From Streptomyces cinnamoneus (GTDB lineage: Bacteria > Actinomycetota > Actinomycetes > Streptomycetales > Streptomycetaceae): 64,000 bases of DNA. Where the stretch lies: NCBI RefSeq assembly GCF_002939475.1, contig NZ_PKFQ01000001.1:5453001-5517000 (forward strand), in the 5' to 3' direction. The stretch's first letter is position 1, and each line of letters begins with the position of its first letter. Shown here piece by piece: positions 55,813 to 64,000 of the stretch. The translations under genes were made by a program, and so were the position numbers. The notes under the pieces were generated by a model. It was not told the origin of the DNA. It worked only from the letters and a program-made list of their open reading frames with translations, and did not search any database.

Positions 55813-58800
55813 TCAGTGAGGCTGGTTCGCGAGCAACTCCACCTCCGCCAGAGTCGCCCCCGCCGTCCCCTCCGGCACCAGCCGGTACCGCGCGTACGAG
55901 CCCGGCTCGTGGATCGTGAAGGCCCTGGTCTGTCTGTCCCAGGCGAAGGACTCTCCGGCCCGTCGGTCGACGTCGTGCCAGGTCACCCCGTCGGGGGAGC
56001 CCTGGAGCACCCATCCGGAGGGGGCCTTGGCCCGCTCGGAGGAGGTGAGGGTGTACTGCACGGCGCGGGCGTCCCGGTCCAGGCGGAATTCGGCCGAGGC
56101 GAACGTCGCGGACGTGCCCGACGTGTCGTCGACCAGCCGGGCACCGGCATCGGAGCCGTCGCCGCCCGTCGTGACGACCTCCGTGCGGGGGCCCGTGGCG
56201 TCGGCCGGCGACGACGGGGTCTCGCCGTCGGGCGTGAGGGACGTGGGGCCGGCGTTCTCCCCGGTGCCCCAGGCCGACGGGCGCGGCCCCATCGCGAACT
56301 CCAGCGTGCCGCCCTCGGCCAGCAGGGAGTGCGGCAGCGCCGTGGAGGTCCAGGAGCGGCCGTTCAGCCGCACCGACTGGACGTAGACGTTGCGGGCGCT
56401 GTTGTGGGGGGCCTTGACGACGAGGGTCCGGCCGTTGTCCATCCGTACGGTCGCCTTCGTGAACAGCGGCGAGCCGATCGCGTACTCGCCCTGGCCCATG
56501 ACCAGGGGGTAGAAGCCCAGCGCGCTGAAGACGTACCAGGCCGACATCTCGCCGTTGTCCTCGTCGCCCGGATAGCCCTGGCCGATCTCGCTGCCGAGGT
56601 AGAGCCGGGACATGACCTCGCGGACCTTGGCCTGGGTCTGCCACGGCTGCCCGGCCGCGTCGTAGAGGTAGGCGATGTGGTGGGAGACCTGGTTGCTGTG
56701 GCCGTACATGCCCATGCGGACGTCGCGGGCCTCGGTCATCTCGTGGATGACGCCGCCGTAGGACCCGGCGAACTCGGGCGCCCCCGACTCGGGCGTGGTG
56801 AAGAACGTGTCCAGCTTCTTGGCCAGGCCCGTGCGGCCCCCGTACAGCGTGGCGAGGCCGCGGGTGTCCTGGGGGACGGTGAAGGCGAAGTTCCAGCCGT
56901 TGGTCTCGGTGTAGTCGTGGCCCCATACGCGCGGGTCGTAGGCGTCGGGGGACAGGCGCCAGGCGCCTCTCGGGTCCTTGCCCTGGAAGAAGTCGATCCG
57001 CGGGTCGAAGAGCCGGACGTAGTTGCGGGCCCGCCCGAGGAAGTAGTCGGCTTCCTCGCGGTAGCGGGGCTTGTGCGTCCGGTCGTAGAGGGAGCCGGCC
57101 ATCTTCGCGAGGCCGAAGTCGTTGAGGTAGCCCTCCAGGGCCCACGACATGCCCTCGCGGGTCTTGGTGCTCGTGTAGCCGAGGAAGACGGAGGTGTCCA
57201 TGCCCTTGCGGCCGACGCCCGGGTCGGTGGGGGCCACGGTGGCGTTCTTCAGCGCGGCCTCGTACGCCGCCTCGGCGTCGAAGGCGACGCCCTTGACGTA
57301 CGCGTCGGCGAAGGCCACGTCCGAGCTGGTGCCCGTCATCAGGTCGGCGTAGCCGGGAGAGGACCAGCGGGAGATCCAGCCGCCGTCCTTGTACTGCTGG
57401 ACGAAGCCGTCGACGAGCCGACCGGCCTGGCGGGGTGTCAGGAGCGAGTAGGCCGGCCAGGTGGTGCGGTAGGTGTCCCAGAAGCCGTTGTTGACGTACA
57501 CCTCGCCGTCGACGATCTTCGCCCCGGTCCGGGTGGGGGTGTCCTGGCCGGCGGGAGCGGAGAAGGGGCTGGCGTAGCGGGGGACGGGGCGGGTGCCGGT
57601 GCCGGTGTTCTCGAAGCCGGAGTTGGGATACAGGTAGAGGCGGTAGAGGCTGGAGTACAGCGTGGTGAGCTGGTCACGGGTGGCGCCCTCCACCTCGACG
57701 CGCCCGAGGAGGGCGTCCCACGCGGCGCGGGCCCGGTCGTGGACGGCGGCGAAGGAGGTGCCGTCGGGGATCTCCTGGGCGAGGCTGGCCCGGGCTTGGT
57801 CGACGCCGATCAGGGAGGTGGCGATGCGCAGGGTGACCGTCCGGTCCTCGCCGGGGTCGAAGCGCAGGTAGCCGGTCACGTCGTCGGTGCCCTCCCGGCC
57901 GTCGCCCTTGAGCGGGCCGCTCGCGGTGACAGGGGCGTCGAAGACGCCGTAGACGAAGAGCCGCCCGGCGCCGGTGGACAGCCCGCTCCGGACGTCCGAC
58001 CAGCCGCTGAAGGCCGAGTGGGCGGGGTCGAGCGTCAGGCCGCCCTGCCGTTTGACGTTGTCCATGATCACGGAGGCGTCGTCGCCGGGGAAGGTGAAGC
58101 GCATCATGGCGGCGTGGTCGGTGGGCGCGATCTCGGCCTTGAGGCCGTTGTCGAAGGTCACGCCGTAGTAGTGGGGGCGCGCGGTCTCGGCGGAGTGGTG
58201 GAAGGGCAGCGCGCGGGCCGTGCGGGAGGCGTCGGGAGTGCCGGCCGCGGTCGAGGGCATGACCTGGAAGGTCTGCCGGTCGCCCATCCAGGGGCTTGGC
58301 TCGTGGCTGGCGCCGAAGGCCTGGACGGTGGGGAGGTTGTCGGCGTTGTTGGTGGCCGCGTACTGGTACAGCCAGTTGGTCGAACCGGCGTTGGTGACCG
58401 GGGTCCAGAAGTTGAAGCCGTGCGGGACGGCGGTGGCGGGGAAGGTGTTGCCCCGGGAGAAGGCGGAGCTGGAGTGGGTGCCGCGCGTGGTGAGGGCCCA
58501 GTCTGCGGGGTGGGCGGGGGCCTTCTCCCGGGGGGCCGGGGCGAGCGAGACGTCGTCCACCCAGCCGCGGAACTTCGCCGGGCCCACGGGGGAGTCGTAG
58601 GCCACGAGGATCCGCTCCACGGTCTTGCCGGCCGCGACGGACCCGATGAGCGACTCCTTGTTGTTCCACTGGTTGACGTAGAGCGTCTTGGAGGCCGCCT
58701 GCCCCTGCGGGGTCAGCCGGGCGCCGTGCTGGTCGACGGCGTTCAGCTCGCTCAGGTAGGTGCCGTCGGTGAAGGCGAGGTCGACGGCGACGTGTGTGGC

Positions 58801-59730
58801 GGGATAGCGGGGGTCCTGCTCGGGCATCGCGGGGAAGACCTTGTAGGACAGCTGGGTCCGGGAGGTGATCCGGGTGCGGACGTCGAAGACCTTGTTGTAC
58901 GAGTAGCCGCGGCCGGTCCCCGGGTGGCTGCCGCCGTAGCGCAGCGCGTGGGTGCCGGTGAAGCCCGCCCGGGCCTTGGCCGTGGGCGAGCCGGTCGGGC
59001 CGCGGTCGACGTAGCTGCGCATGTCGGCGGGGGGCGGGCCCTCGGTGCCGCCGGTGGCGAACTGCACCTCGGCCAGCTGGATGACGGGCTCGCCGCCGTT
59101 GCCGGTTATCTCCAGCCGGAACCACCGGTGGGCGGCCGTGCCGGCGAAGGAGAACTCCCGCGTCTGGAGTCGTCTTTCGAACGTCTCGCCGTGCCGGGCG
59201 TCCAGCACGGTCCAGTCCTTGCCGTCGTCGGAACCCTTGAGGGTCCAGTCCCGGGGGTCGCGGCCGGGGGCGTCGTTGGCCGAGGTCAGGGCGTACCGCA
59301 CGGCCTTGACCGGCTCGGAGAGCTGGAACTCCAGCCAGGCGGACCGCTCGAAGTCGAGCCACTTGGTCGCGCTCTCGCCGTCGACGAGGTTCTCCTTGAC
59401 CTCGCCCGCCTCGGCGTGCTCGCCGCTGGCCCGGACGGCGGTGACCTTGTCGGTGACGTTGCCGGGGATGCCGCTCGGGTCCTCGCCGTCGACGCCGGCG
59501 GTCCTGCGGCGGCCGGTGGCGTCGGTCTCGACGGTGTTGAGCCAATCGGGCTGCGGCTCGCCGGCCTCGAAGGAGGACCGGAAGGTGGTGCCCGCCCGCT
59601 GGCCGGCCGGGGGCGCCGACACGGCCGCTCCCTGGGTGATCTGAGCCGCCGTCATCATCAGGGTGGCCACGAGGAGCGCCGTGGGGCGGACGAGCGTACG
59701 CCATCGGTGGTGCCCGAGCCTGAGTCGCAT
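55813..59730 (-). CDS. Secreted GH92 alpha-mannosidase with discoidin-like domains
   Basis: 1305 residues from ATG 59730 (GGAGAGG just before; a GTG 15 bp upstream is the ribosome-site region itself). Signal peptide TLVRPTALLVATLMMTAAQIT. A first F5/8-type-C-like domain spans about 85-185 (KWLDFERSAWLEFQLSEPVKA). The GH92 body has GFNFWTPVTNAGS, YVNNGFWDTYRTTWPAYSL, TETNGWNFAFTVPQD and GDEDNGEMSAWYVFSALGFYP, which carries the general-acid region. A second discoidin-like domain ends the protein (FASAEFRLDRDARAVQYTL). GH92 enzymes are calcium-dependent exo-alpha-mannosidases acting on N-glycans or mannans. Upstream lies a LacI-type palindrome. Confidence 0.95.
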   Translation of the reverse strand: MRLRLGHHRWRTLVRPTALLVATLMMTAAQITQGAAVSAPPAGQRAGTTFRSSFEAGEPQPDWLNTVETDATGRRRTAGVDGEDPSGIPGNVTDKVTAVRASGEHAEAGEVKENLVDGESATKWLDFERSAWLEFQLSEPVKAVRYALTSANDAPGRDPRDWTLKGSDDGKDWTVLDARHGETFERRLQTREFSFAGTAAHRWFRLEITGNGGEPVIQLAEVQFATGGTEGPPPADMRSYVDRGPTGSPTAKARAGFTGTHALRYGGSHPGTGRGYSYNKVFDVRTRITSRTQLSYKVFPAMPEQDPRYPATHVAVDLAFTDGTYLSELNAVDQHGARLTPQGQAASKTLYVNQWNNKESLIGSVAAGKTVERILVAYDSPVGPAKFRGWVDDVSLAPAPREKAPAHPADWALTTRGTHSSSAFSRGNTFPATAVPHGFNFWTPVTNAGSTNWLYQYAATNNADNLPTVQAFGASHEPSPWMGDRQTFQVMPSTAAGTPDASRTARALPFHHSAETARPHYYGVTFDNGLKAEIAPTDHAAMMRFTFPGDDASVIMDNVKRQGGLTLDPAHSAFSGWSDVRSGLSTGAGRLFVYGVFDAPVTASGPLKGDGREGTDDVTGYLRFDPGEDRTVTLRIATSLIGVDQARASLAQEIPDGTSFAAVHDRARAAWDALLGRVEVEGATRDQLTTLYSSLYRLYLYPNSGFENTGTGTRPVPRYASPFSAPAGQDTPTRTGAKIVDGEVYVNNGFWDTYRTTWPAYSLLTPRQAGRLVDGFVQQYKDGGWISRWSSPGYADLMTGTSSDVAFADAYVKGVAFDAEAAYEAALKNATVAPTDPGVGRKGMDTSVFLGYTSTKTREGMSWALEGYLNDFGLAKMAGSLYDRTHKPRYREEADYFLGRARNYVRLFDPRIDFFQGKDPRGAWRLSPDAYDPRVWGHDYTETNGWNFAFTVPQDTRGLATLYGGRTGLAKKLDTFFTTPESGAPEFAGSYGGVIHEMTEARDVRMGMYGHSNQVSHHIAYLYDAAGQPWQTQAKVREVMSRLYLGSEIGQGYPGDEDNGEMSAWYVFSALGFYPLVMGQGEYAIGSPLFTKATVRMDNGRTLVVKAPHNSARNVYVQSVRLNGRSWTSTALPHSLLAEGGTLEFAMGPRPSAWGTGENAGPTSLTPDGETPSSPADATGPRTEVVTTGGDGSDAGARLVDDTSGTSATFASAEFRLDRDARAVQYTLTSSERAKAPSGWVLQGSPDGVTWHDVDRRAGESFAWDRQTRAFTIHEPGSYARYRLVPEGTAGATLAEVELLANQPH

Positions 59731-59751
59731 CCCTAGCCTCTCCACGAAGCC

Positions 59752-59763
59752 GACAACGTTGTC
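59752..59763 (-). promoter_or_regulatory. LacI-type operator GACAACGTTGTC
   Basis: Perfect 12-bp palindrome with the central CG of LacI-family sites, 22-33 bp before the alpha-mannosidase start. No LacI gene is in the window. Confidence 0.7.
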
Positions 59764-59795
59764 ACCCGAAACGCAGCATGATAAGTAGGGCGTGA

Positions 59796-59810
59796 GACAC
59801 CAGTGGTGTC
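59796..59810. promoter_or_regulatory. Inverted repeat GACACC-AGT-GGTGTC
   Basis: Six-base arms around three bases, in the 430-bp region between the alpha-mannosidase and ngcE genes, 66-80 bp before the mannosidase start. Possibly a second regulator site. Confidence 0.45.
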
Positions 59811-59902
59811 AAGGGTCTCGGCGCTGGTGTCGCCGGGCGGCCGCCGGGGGCGGCGCGAGGTCTCAACTAGGGAAAGAGTCCCGGCCAAAGCTGCCTTCGA
59901 TC

Positions 59903-59935
59903 TTGCCCAGTTGGCGAAGAGTGGACTATACCTGT
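59903..59935 (+). promoter_or_regulatory. ngcE promoter with DasR (dre)-like site
   Basis: TTGCCC (59903-59908), 17-bp spacer, CTATAC (59926-59931). AGTGGACTATACCTGT (59920-59935) overlaps the -10 and matches 12 of 16 positions of the dre consensus AGTGGTCTAGACCACT. Repression by the GlcNAc-responsive DasR would suit a chitin-sugar transporter. Confidence 0.5.
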
Positions 59936-60160
59936 CGGCAATCCGGGGCGGCCGTGTCCGCCGAGCCGACCCGGGGGGAGCGGCCGGGTGAGCACGCCGT
60001 GACCCGTCTCCCCGGTGTACACCCAGCACACGTGAATATCCGCGCACACCCTGCACACCCAAGCTTCAACTGACCCGCGGTGTCGGGCCCTTCGTCGCCG
60101 GAGAGAGAACCGGGGAGACCGTCACACCGCCTGAGTCCTGGAGAGGGCGAGGACTTGAGC

Positions 60161-61606
60161 ATGGGATCCACCTCGGAATTCAGCCGGCGCGACCTCATCA
60201 AGCGGGCCGCCGCGCTCGGCCTGATCGCGGTGCCGACGATGAGCGCGCTCAGCGCCTGTGCGGCCGGCGGCGATGACGACGACGACAAGAAGACGGACTC
60301 CGGCGGCAAGGGACAGAAGGACGCCGAGATGAAGCCGCTGAACGTCGACGGCTCGGCGCCGCTGGACGTCGTCATCTTCGACGGCGGTTTCGGCCAGCAG
60401 TACGCCAAGGACGCCGAGGCCGAATACAAGAAGGCGTACCCGAAGGCCGAGATCAAGCACTCCGGCACCCAGGACATCGGCCCCCAGGTCCAGCCGCGTT
60501 TCAACGGCGGCACGCCCCCCGACCTCATCGACAACTCCGGTGCCAAGCAGATGGACCTGGGCACTCTCGTCGGCCTCAAACAGCTCACCGACCTCAACGC
60601 CCTGCTCGACGCGCCGTCCCTCGACGACCCCAAGAAGAAGGTGCGCGACACCCTGCGCCCGGGCGTCGTGGAAATGGGCCAGTTCGACGGCGAGCAGGTC
60701 TGGGTCCTCTACTACGCCTACACCGTCTACGGCATCTGGTACTCGAAGACCAACCTCCAGAAACTCGACGAGCAGTACCCGCAGACCTGGGACGACATGC
60801 TCAAGGTCTGCGAGAAGGCGAAGAAGAAGGGCGTCGCCGGCTGGACGTACGCGGGACAGCATCCGTACTACCTGCCCTTCAGCCTCTACCCCTTCATCGC
60901 CAAAATCGGCGGAGCCGACGTCCTCAAGCGCATCGACAACCTGGAGCCCGACTCCTGGAAGGACCCGGCCGTCAAGGCCGCCTTCGAGGCCTACTACGAG
61001 CTCTACAAGAAGGGCTACGTCCTCCAGGGCACCCCGGGCCTGGACCACATCCAGTCGCAGACGGCCTGGAACCAGGGCAAGGCGCTGTTCATCCCCAACG
61101 GCTCCTGGGTCGAGAACGAGTCGAAGAAGATGACCCCCGCCGACTTCCAGATGGCCGTCGGCGCCCCGCCGAGCCTCGACAAGAGCGACAAGATGCCGTT
61201 CGGCACCCTCTGGGCTTCGGGCGGTGAGCCGTTCATCGTGCCGAAGAGCGCCAAGAACCCCCAGGGCGGCATGGAACTCCTCCGCGTCATGCTCGGCAAG
61301 AAGTCCACCCAGAACTTCATCAAGGCCGTCTCCTCCCTCACCTCCCTCAACGGCGGCACCGAGGGCCTGTCCCTGCCGCCGGGCCTGGCCTCCTCCCAGG
61401 AAGCCCTCACCAAGGCCGGCGGGAACGTGGTCAACCCCCGGCTGCAGGACTGGTACGTCACCCTGCAGAAGGAGAAGATCGGCAAGGGCGCGCTCGGCGA
61501 GATGATGGCCGGCCGCCTCACCCCCGACGAGACGATCAAGAAGATCCAGAAGTACGTCGACGACACCCGCAAGGACGACTCCGTCAAGAAGTACAAGCAC
61601 AAGTGA
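60161..61606 (+). CDS. ngcE: GlcNAc/chitobiose ABC transporter, substrate-binding lipoprotein
   Basis: 481 residues from ATG 60161 (GAGAGGGCGAGGA upstream). The N-terminus has a twin-arginine motif (SRRDLIKRAA) and lipobox LSAC with Cys33, so it is a Tat-type lipoprotein. An acidic linker (GGDDDDDKKTDSGGKG) leads into a solute-binding fold. Sequence features (GGFGQQYAKDAEAEYKKAYP, GKALFIPNGSWVENE) match NgcE, the GlcNAc/chito-oligosaccharide binding protein of Streptomyces. Starts the ngcEFG operon; no ATPase gene is present, as usual for systems that share MsiK. Confidence 0.92.
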   Translation: MGSTSEFSRRDLIKRAAALGLIAVPTMSALSACAAGGDDDDDKKTDSGGKGQKDAEMKPLNVDGSAPLDVVIFDGGFGQQYAKDAEAEYKKAYPKAEIKHSGTQDIGPQVQPRFNGGTPPDLIDNSGAKQMDLGTLVGLKQLTDLNALLDAPSLDDPKKKVRDTLRPGVVEMGQFDGEQVWVLYYAYTVYGIWYSKTNLQKLDEQYPQTWDDMLKVCEKAKKKGVAGWTYAGQHPYYLPFSLYPFIAKIGGADVLKRIDNLEPDSWKDPAVKAAFEAYYELYKKGYVLQGTPGLDHIQSQTAWNQGKALFIPNGSWVENESKKMTPADFQMAVGAPPSLDKSDKMPFGTLWASGGEPFIVPKSAKNPQGGMELLRVMLGKKSTQNFIKAVSSLTSLNGGTEGLSLPPGLASSQEALTKAGGNVVNPRLQDWYVTLQKEKIGKGALGEMMAGRLTPDETIKKIQKYVDDTRKDDSVKKYKHK

Positions 61607-61657
61607 TCCCGTTCGCACGGGCAATCCGGGAAGACGGAAAGATCGGGGTCGTACGTC

Positions 61658-62572
61658 ATGCAGCACGGAAAGTACCGCTTCATCGCCGGATTCCTCGTCG
61701 TGCCCCTGGCGATCTACGGCGTCTTCGTCATCTCGCCCTTCGTCCAGGCGATCTACTACTCGTTCACCGACTGGACGGGGCTCAGTTCGAAGTTCAAGGT
61801 GACCGGCCTCAAGAACTACCAGCGGCTGTGGGACGACGAACTGTTCTGGAAGGCGGTGGGGCACAACGTCCTGCTGCTCCTGGTGCTGCCGCTGGTGACG
61901 CTCGGACTCGCCCTGTTCTTCGCGTTCATGCTCAACGTCGGGGGCCGGCGGCGGAAGAACGCCGCCGTGGGCGGCGTCCGCGGCGCGGGCCTGTACAAGG
62001 TCGTCTACTTCTTCCCCCAGGTCCTGTCCATCGCCATCGTCGCCCTGCTGTTCAAATTCGCCTACAACCCCAACAGCGGCGCCATCAACTCCTTCCTGAG
62101 CGCCATCGGCCTGGACTCCGTCCGGCCCGACTGGCTCGGCGACCCCGACCTCGCCCTGTGGTGCGTCACGGCCGTGATGGTGTGGAGCAACGTCGGCTTC
62201 TACGTCGTACTGTTCTCGGCCGGCATGAGCTCCATCCCGAAGGACTTCTACGAGGCCGCACTGCTCGACGGGGCGGGCCGCGCCCAGACGTTCTTCCGCA
62301 TCACGCTGCCGCTGCTGTGGGACACGGTCCAGACCGGCTGGGTCTACATGGGCATCATGGCCCTCGACGGCTTCGCCGTCGTCCAGATCATGACCGACGG
62401 GCCCGGCCCGGACTACTCCACCGAGCTGCTGACCTACTACCTCTACACCAAGGCCTTCTCCGACGGGCAGGCCGGCTACGCCACGGCCCTCGGCGTCGCC
62501 CTGCTCATCGTCACCCTGATCTTCGCGGGCGTCGTGATGAAGCTCGGCCGGCGCGAACGGCTGGAGTACTGA
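61658..62572 (+). CDS. ngcF: Sugar ABC transporter permease
   Basis: 304 residues, six membrane segments (first FIAGFLVVPLAIYGVFVISPF). The EAA loop that contacts the ATPase is YEAALLDGAGRAQTFFRITLPLL. Directly follows ngcE (51-bp gap) and precedes the second permease, forming the channel dimer for chitin-derived sugars. Confidence 0.93.
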   Translation: MQHGKYRFIAGFLVVPLAIYGVFVISPFVQAIYYSFTDWTGLSSKFKVTGLKNYQRLWDDELFWKAVGHNVLLLLVLPLVTLGLALFFAFMLNVGGRRRKNAAVGGVRGAGLYKVVYFFPQVLSIAIVALLFKFAYNPNSGAINSFLSAIGLDSVRPDWLGDPDLALWCVTAVMVWSNVGFYVVLFSAGMSSIPKDFYEAALLDGAGRAQTFFRITLPLLWDTVQTGWVYMGIMALDGFAVVQIMTDGPGPDYSTELLTYYLYTKAFSDGQAGYATALGVALLIVTLIFAGVVMKLGRRERLEY

Positions 62573-62684
62573 TGCGGGGTGGACTGATGATGCGAGCTGG
62601 GGTGCCGGTGCCAGCTGGGGTGCTGGCGCCGCCCGGACTGCCGATGCCCGTACGCACTCGACCCACCGACCTGGGGGTAGCACC

Positions 62685-63635
62685 GTGACCGCGCAAGCCG
62701 AGCCCCCGCACCTCCCGGGCGGCGGGACGCAGACCACCGCGCCGGCCGTCCCCCGGCAGCGCGGCGGCGGCCCGGCCCCGGGCCCCGGCCAGGAACGGCC
62801 CGCCACCGAGGGCAAGGTGCTCAACGTCTTCTCCCACGGCATCCTCGTGATCTGGGCGCTGATGGTCAGCCTGCCGCTGCTCTGGGCGGTGATGAGCGCC
62901 TTCAAGACGGACAACGAGATCTTCACCTCGCCCTGGGCGCTGCCCAAGGGCCTGCACTTCGACGCCTGGGGCCGCGCCTGGTCCGATGCGCACATGAGCC
63001 AGTACTTCGTGAACTCGCTCGTCGTCGTGGCCGGTTCGCTCGCCGGCACGATGTTGCTCGGCTCGATGGCGGCCTATGTGCTCGCCCGCTTCGAATTCCC
63101 CGGCAACCGGTTCTTCTATTTCCTCTTCGTGGGCGGGATGAGCTTTCCCGTCATCCTGGCCCTGGTGCCGCTGTTCTTCGTGATGAAGAACATGCACCTG
63201 CTCAACACGTATCCCGGGCTGATCCTCGTCTACATCGCCTATTCGCTGCCGTTCACGGTCTTCTTCCTCACCGGCTTCTTCCGGACGCTCCCCAGCTCCG
63301 TCGCCGAGGCGGCACTGATCGACGGAGCCTCGCACACCCGCACGTTCTTCCAGGTGATGCTGCCCATGGCCAAGCCGGGCCTGATCAGCGTCGGCATCTT
63401 CAACTTCCTCGGCCAGTGGAACCAGTACCTGCTGCCCGCGGTGCTCAACATCGGCGACGAGGACAAGAAACTGCTGCCCCAGGGCCTGGTCGCCCTCGCG
63501 GTCAGCCAGCGCTACAAGGGCGACTGGTCGGGGCTCTTCGCGGGCCTGGTCATCGCGATGCTGCCGGTCCTGGCGGCGTACGTGATCTTCCAGCGGCAGG
63601 TGCAGCAGGGCCTGACGGCGGGGGCGCTGAAGTAG
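62685..63635 (+). CDS. ngcG: Sugar ABC transporter permease
   Basis: 316 residues, GTG start. A 40-residue Pro/Gly/Gln-rich N-terminus precedes six membrane segments; the EAA loop is AEAALIDGASHTRTFFQVMLP. Partner of NgcF. The 112-bp gap before it contains a direct repeat AGCTGGGGTGC at 62595 and 62613 (18-bp period) but no gene. Confidence 0.93.
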   Translation: MTAQAEPPHLPGGGTQTTAPAVPRQRGGGPAPGPGQERPATEGKVLNVFSHGILVIWALMVSLPLLWAVMSAFKTDNEIFTSPWALPKGLHFDAWGRAWSDAHMSQYFVNSLVVVAGSLAGTMLLGSMAAYVLARFEFPGNRFFYFLFVGGMSFPVILALVPLFFVMKNMHLLNTYPGLILVYIAYSLPFTVFFLTGFFRTLPSSVAEAALIDGASHTRTFFQVMLPMAKPGLISVGIFNFLGQWNQYLLPAVLNIGDEDKKLLPQGLVALAVSQRYKGDWSGLFAGLVIAMLPVLAAYVIFQRQVQQGLTAGALK

Positions 63636-63664
63636 GGCCTTTCCCGGCGTCGCCGATCTGGCGC

Positions 63665-63838
63665 GTCTGGAGTTCAAAGGCCGTCGCCATCCAGACCTGG
63701 TAGACCGGGCTGGTTCCCGTCCTGCTCCAGACCCCCGACCATATGCGCGCGCTGTTCCGCGCCGGGCGCTTCGCCTACAGCGGCGCGGAGGTGGAACACG
63801 GCGTGGAGGCCTGTCTGGGCCGGCTCTGTTGCTCCTGG
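63665..63838 (+). pseudogene. Remnant of an XRE-DUF5753 regulator
   Basis: One frame reads KAVAIQTW, then a TAG stop, then TGLVPVLLQTPDHMRALFRAGR and GAEVEHGVEACLGR. This is the DUF5753 hallmark (A-I-Q-T-W-Q-T-G-L-V-P-G-L-L-Q-T) with the expected Gln codon CAG turned into TAG. No start codon or HTH precedes it, so it is a decayed fragment just after ngcG. Confidence 0.75.
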
Positions 63839-64000
63839 CTAGATGCGCACCCGGAAGCCCGGGCCGGCGCCGGTGGCGATGCGGCCGTAGTCGACCCAGC
63901 CGCCGCGGCCGCCGCCCTGGTTCACGAGGGCGTCGACGGCGCCGTCGTCATGAACGATCAGGTGGTCGGCTTTGCCGTCGCCGTCGATGTCGGAGAAGCG
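63839..64000 (-). CDS. FG-GAP/VCBS repeat protein, C-terminal end (partial)
   Basis: The last 53 codons of a minus-strand gene that continues past the window. FSDIDGDGKADHLIVHDDG is a calcium-binding FG-GAP repeat (DxDGDGxxD), followed by ALVNQGG and a VRI end. Such repeats form beta-propellers at the C-terminus of secreted Streptomyces hydrolases; the catalytic part lies outside. Confidence 0.85.
   Translation of the reverse strand, partial: RFSDIDGDGKADHLIVHDDGAVDALVNQGGGRGGWVDYGRIATGAGPGFRVRI

Noticed and set aside
61603..62688. 361-codon plus frame over ngcF
   Set aside because: Arg/Pro-rich shadow of the permease gene; the ngcF frame has six membrane segments and the EAA loop.

Overview
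The window is high-GC actinobacterial DNA and almost certainly comes from a Streptomyces chromosome. The evidence is third-position GC in nearly every gene, GTG/TTG starts, ATGA/GTGA overlaps, TAGGTT-type -10 boxes, an XRE-DUF5753/DUF397 pair, a SepF-like gene and an NgcEFG-type chitin-sugar transporter. From about 22 kb to the right end, the order sepF-like, pnkp/hen1, arcA-argF, aryl-CoA genes, HTH-murA, acnA, ngcEFG resembles, from memory, the S. coelicolor SCO5967-SCO6007 core region. The left 18 kb is a secondary-metabolite cluster next to that core.

Positions 1-18.3 kb (all minus strand) hold the start of a modular polyketide/pipecolate-type cluster: a lysine/ornithine cyclodeaminase, a C-A-PCP-C NRPS with a proline-like specificity signature, and a giant type I PKS that runs off the left edge. 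The PKS begins with a KSQ-AT-ACP loading module (active-site Cys replaced by Gln), followed by KS-AT-KR-ACP and KS-AT-DH-KR modules. This gene set is the hallmark of FK506/rapamycin/meridamycin-type FKBP-ligand macrolides. The start of chain building looks most like a meridamycin-type logic (acetate starter, two methylmalonates, hydroxyl then alkene). A well-formed HrdB-type promoter lies in front of the cyclodeaminase.

Positions 18.8-24.9 kb carry an aldo/keto reductase coupled to an ImmA/IrrE peptidase and MAB_1171c-type membrane protein operon, then a SepF-like/ATPase/MazG run and small unknown proteins. Positions 25.2-32.8 kb hold homocysteine methyltransferase, the Hen1-Pnkp RNA repair pair, arginine deiminase and ornithine carbamoyltransferase (candidate ArgR site between the last two). 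Positions 32.9-40.9 kb form an aryl-CoA degradation locus, best explained as aerobic 2-aminobenzoyl-CoA (anthranilate) or salicylyl-CoA catabolism, with PaaX and TetR regulators and a shared operator-like motif in front of two units.

Positions 42.3-50.2 kb contain an XRE-MurA fusion, a DUF1648/GntR pair, Uma2, a membrane SpoIIE phosphatase and aconitase. The XRE-MurA gene and acnA share an ATCTC-N6-GAGAT palindrome in their upstream regions, and acnA also has an iron-box-like site. Immediately after the acnA terminator (50.3-52.5 kb) lies the most novel-looking locus: two paralogous small peptides with RiPP-like leaders and two identically spaced cysteines, a perfect attenuator hairpin, and an M50 membrane metalloprotease with a PqqD-like N-terminus.

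The right end has an amidase/TetR divergent pair with a perfect palindrome, a WhiJ-like XRE/DUF397 pair, a secreted GH92 alpha-mannosidase with a LacI-type operator, ngcEFG with a DasR-like site, a decayed DUF5753 remnant and the end of an FG-GAP repeat protein.
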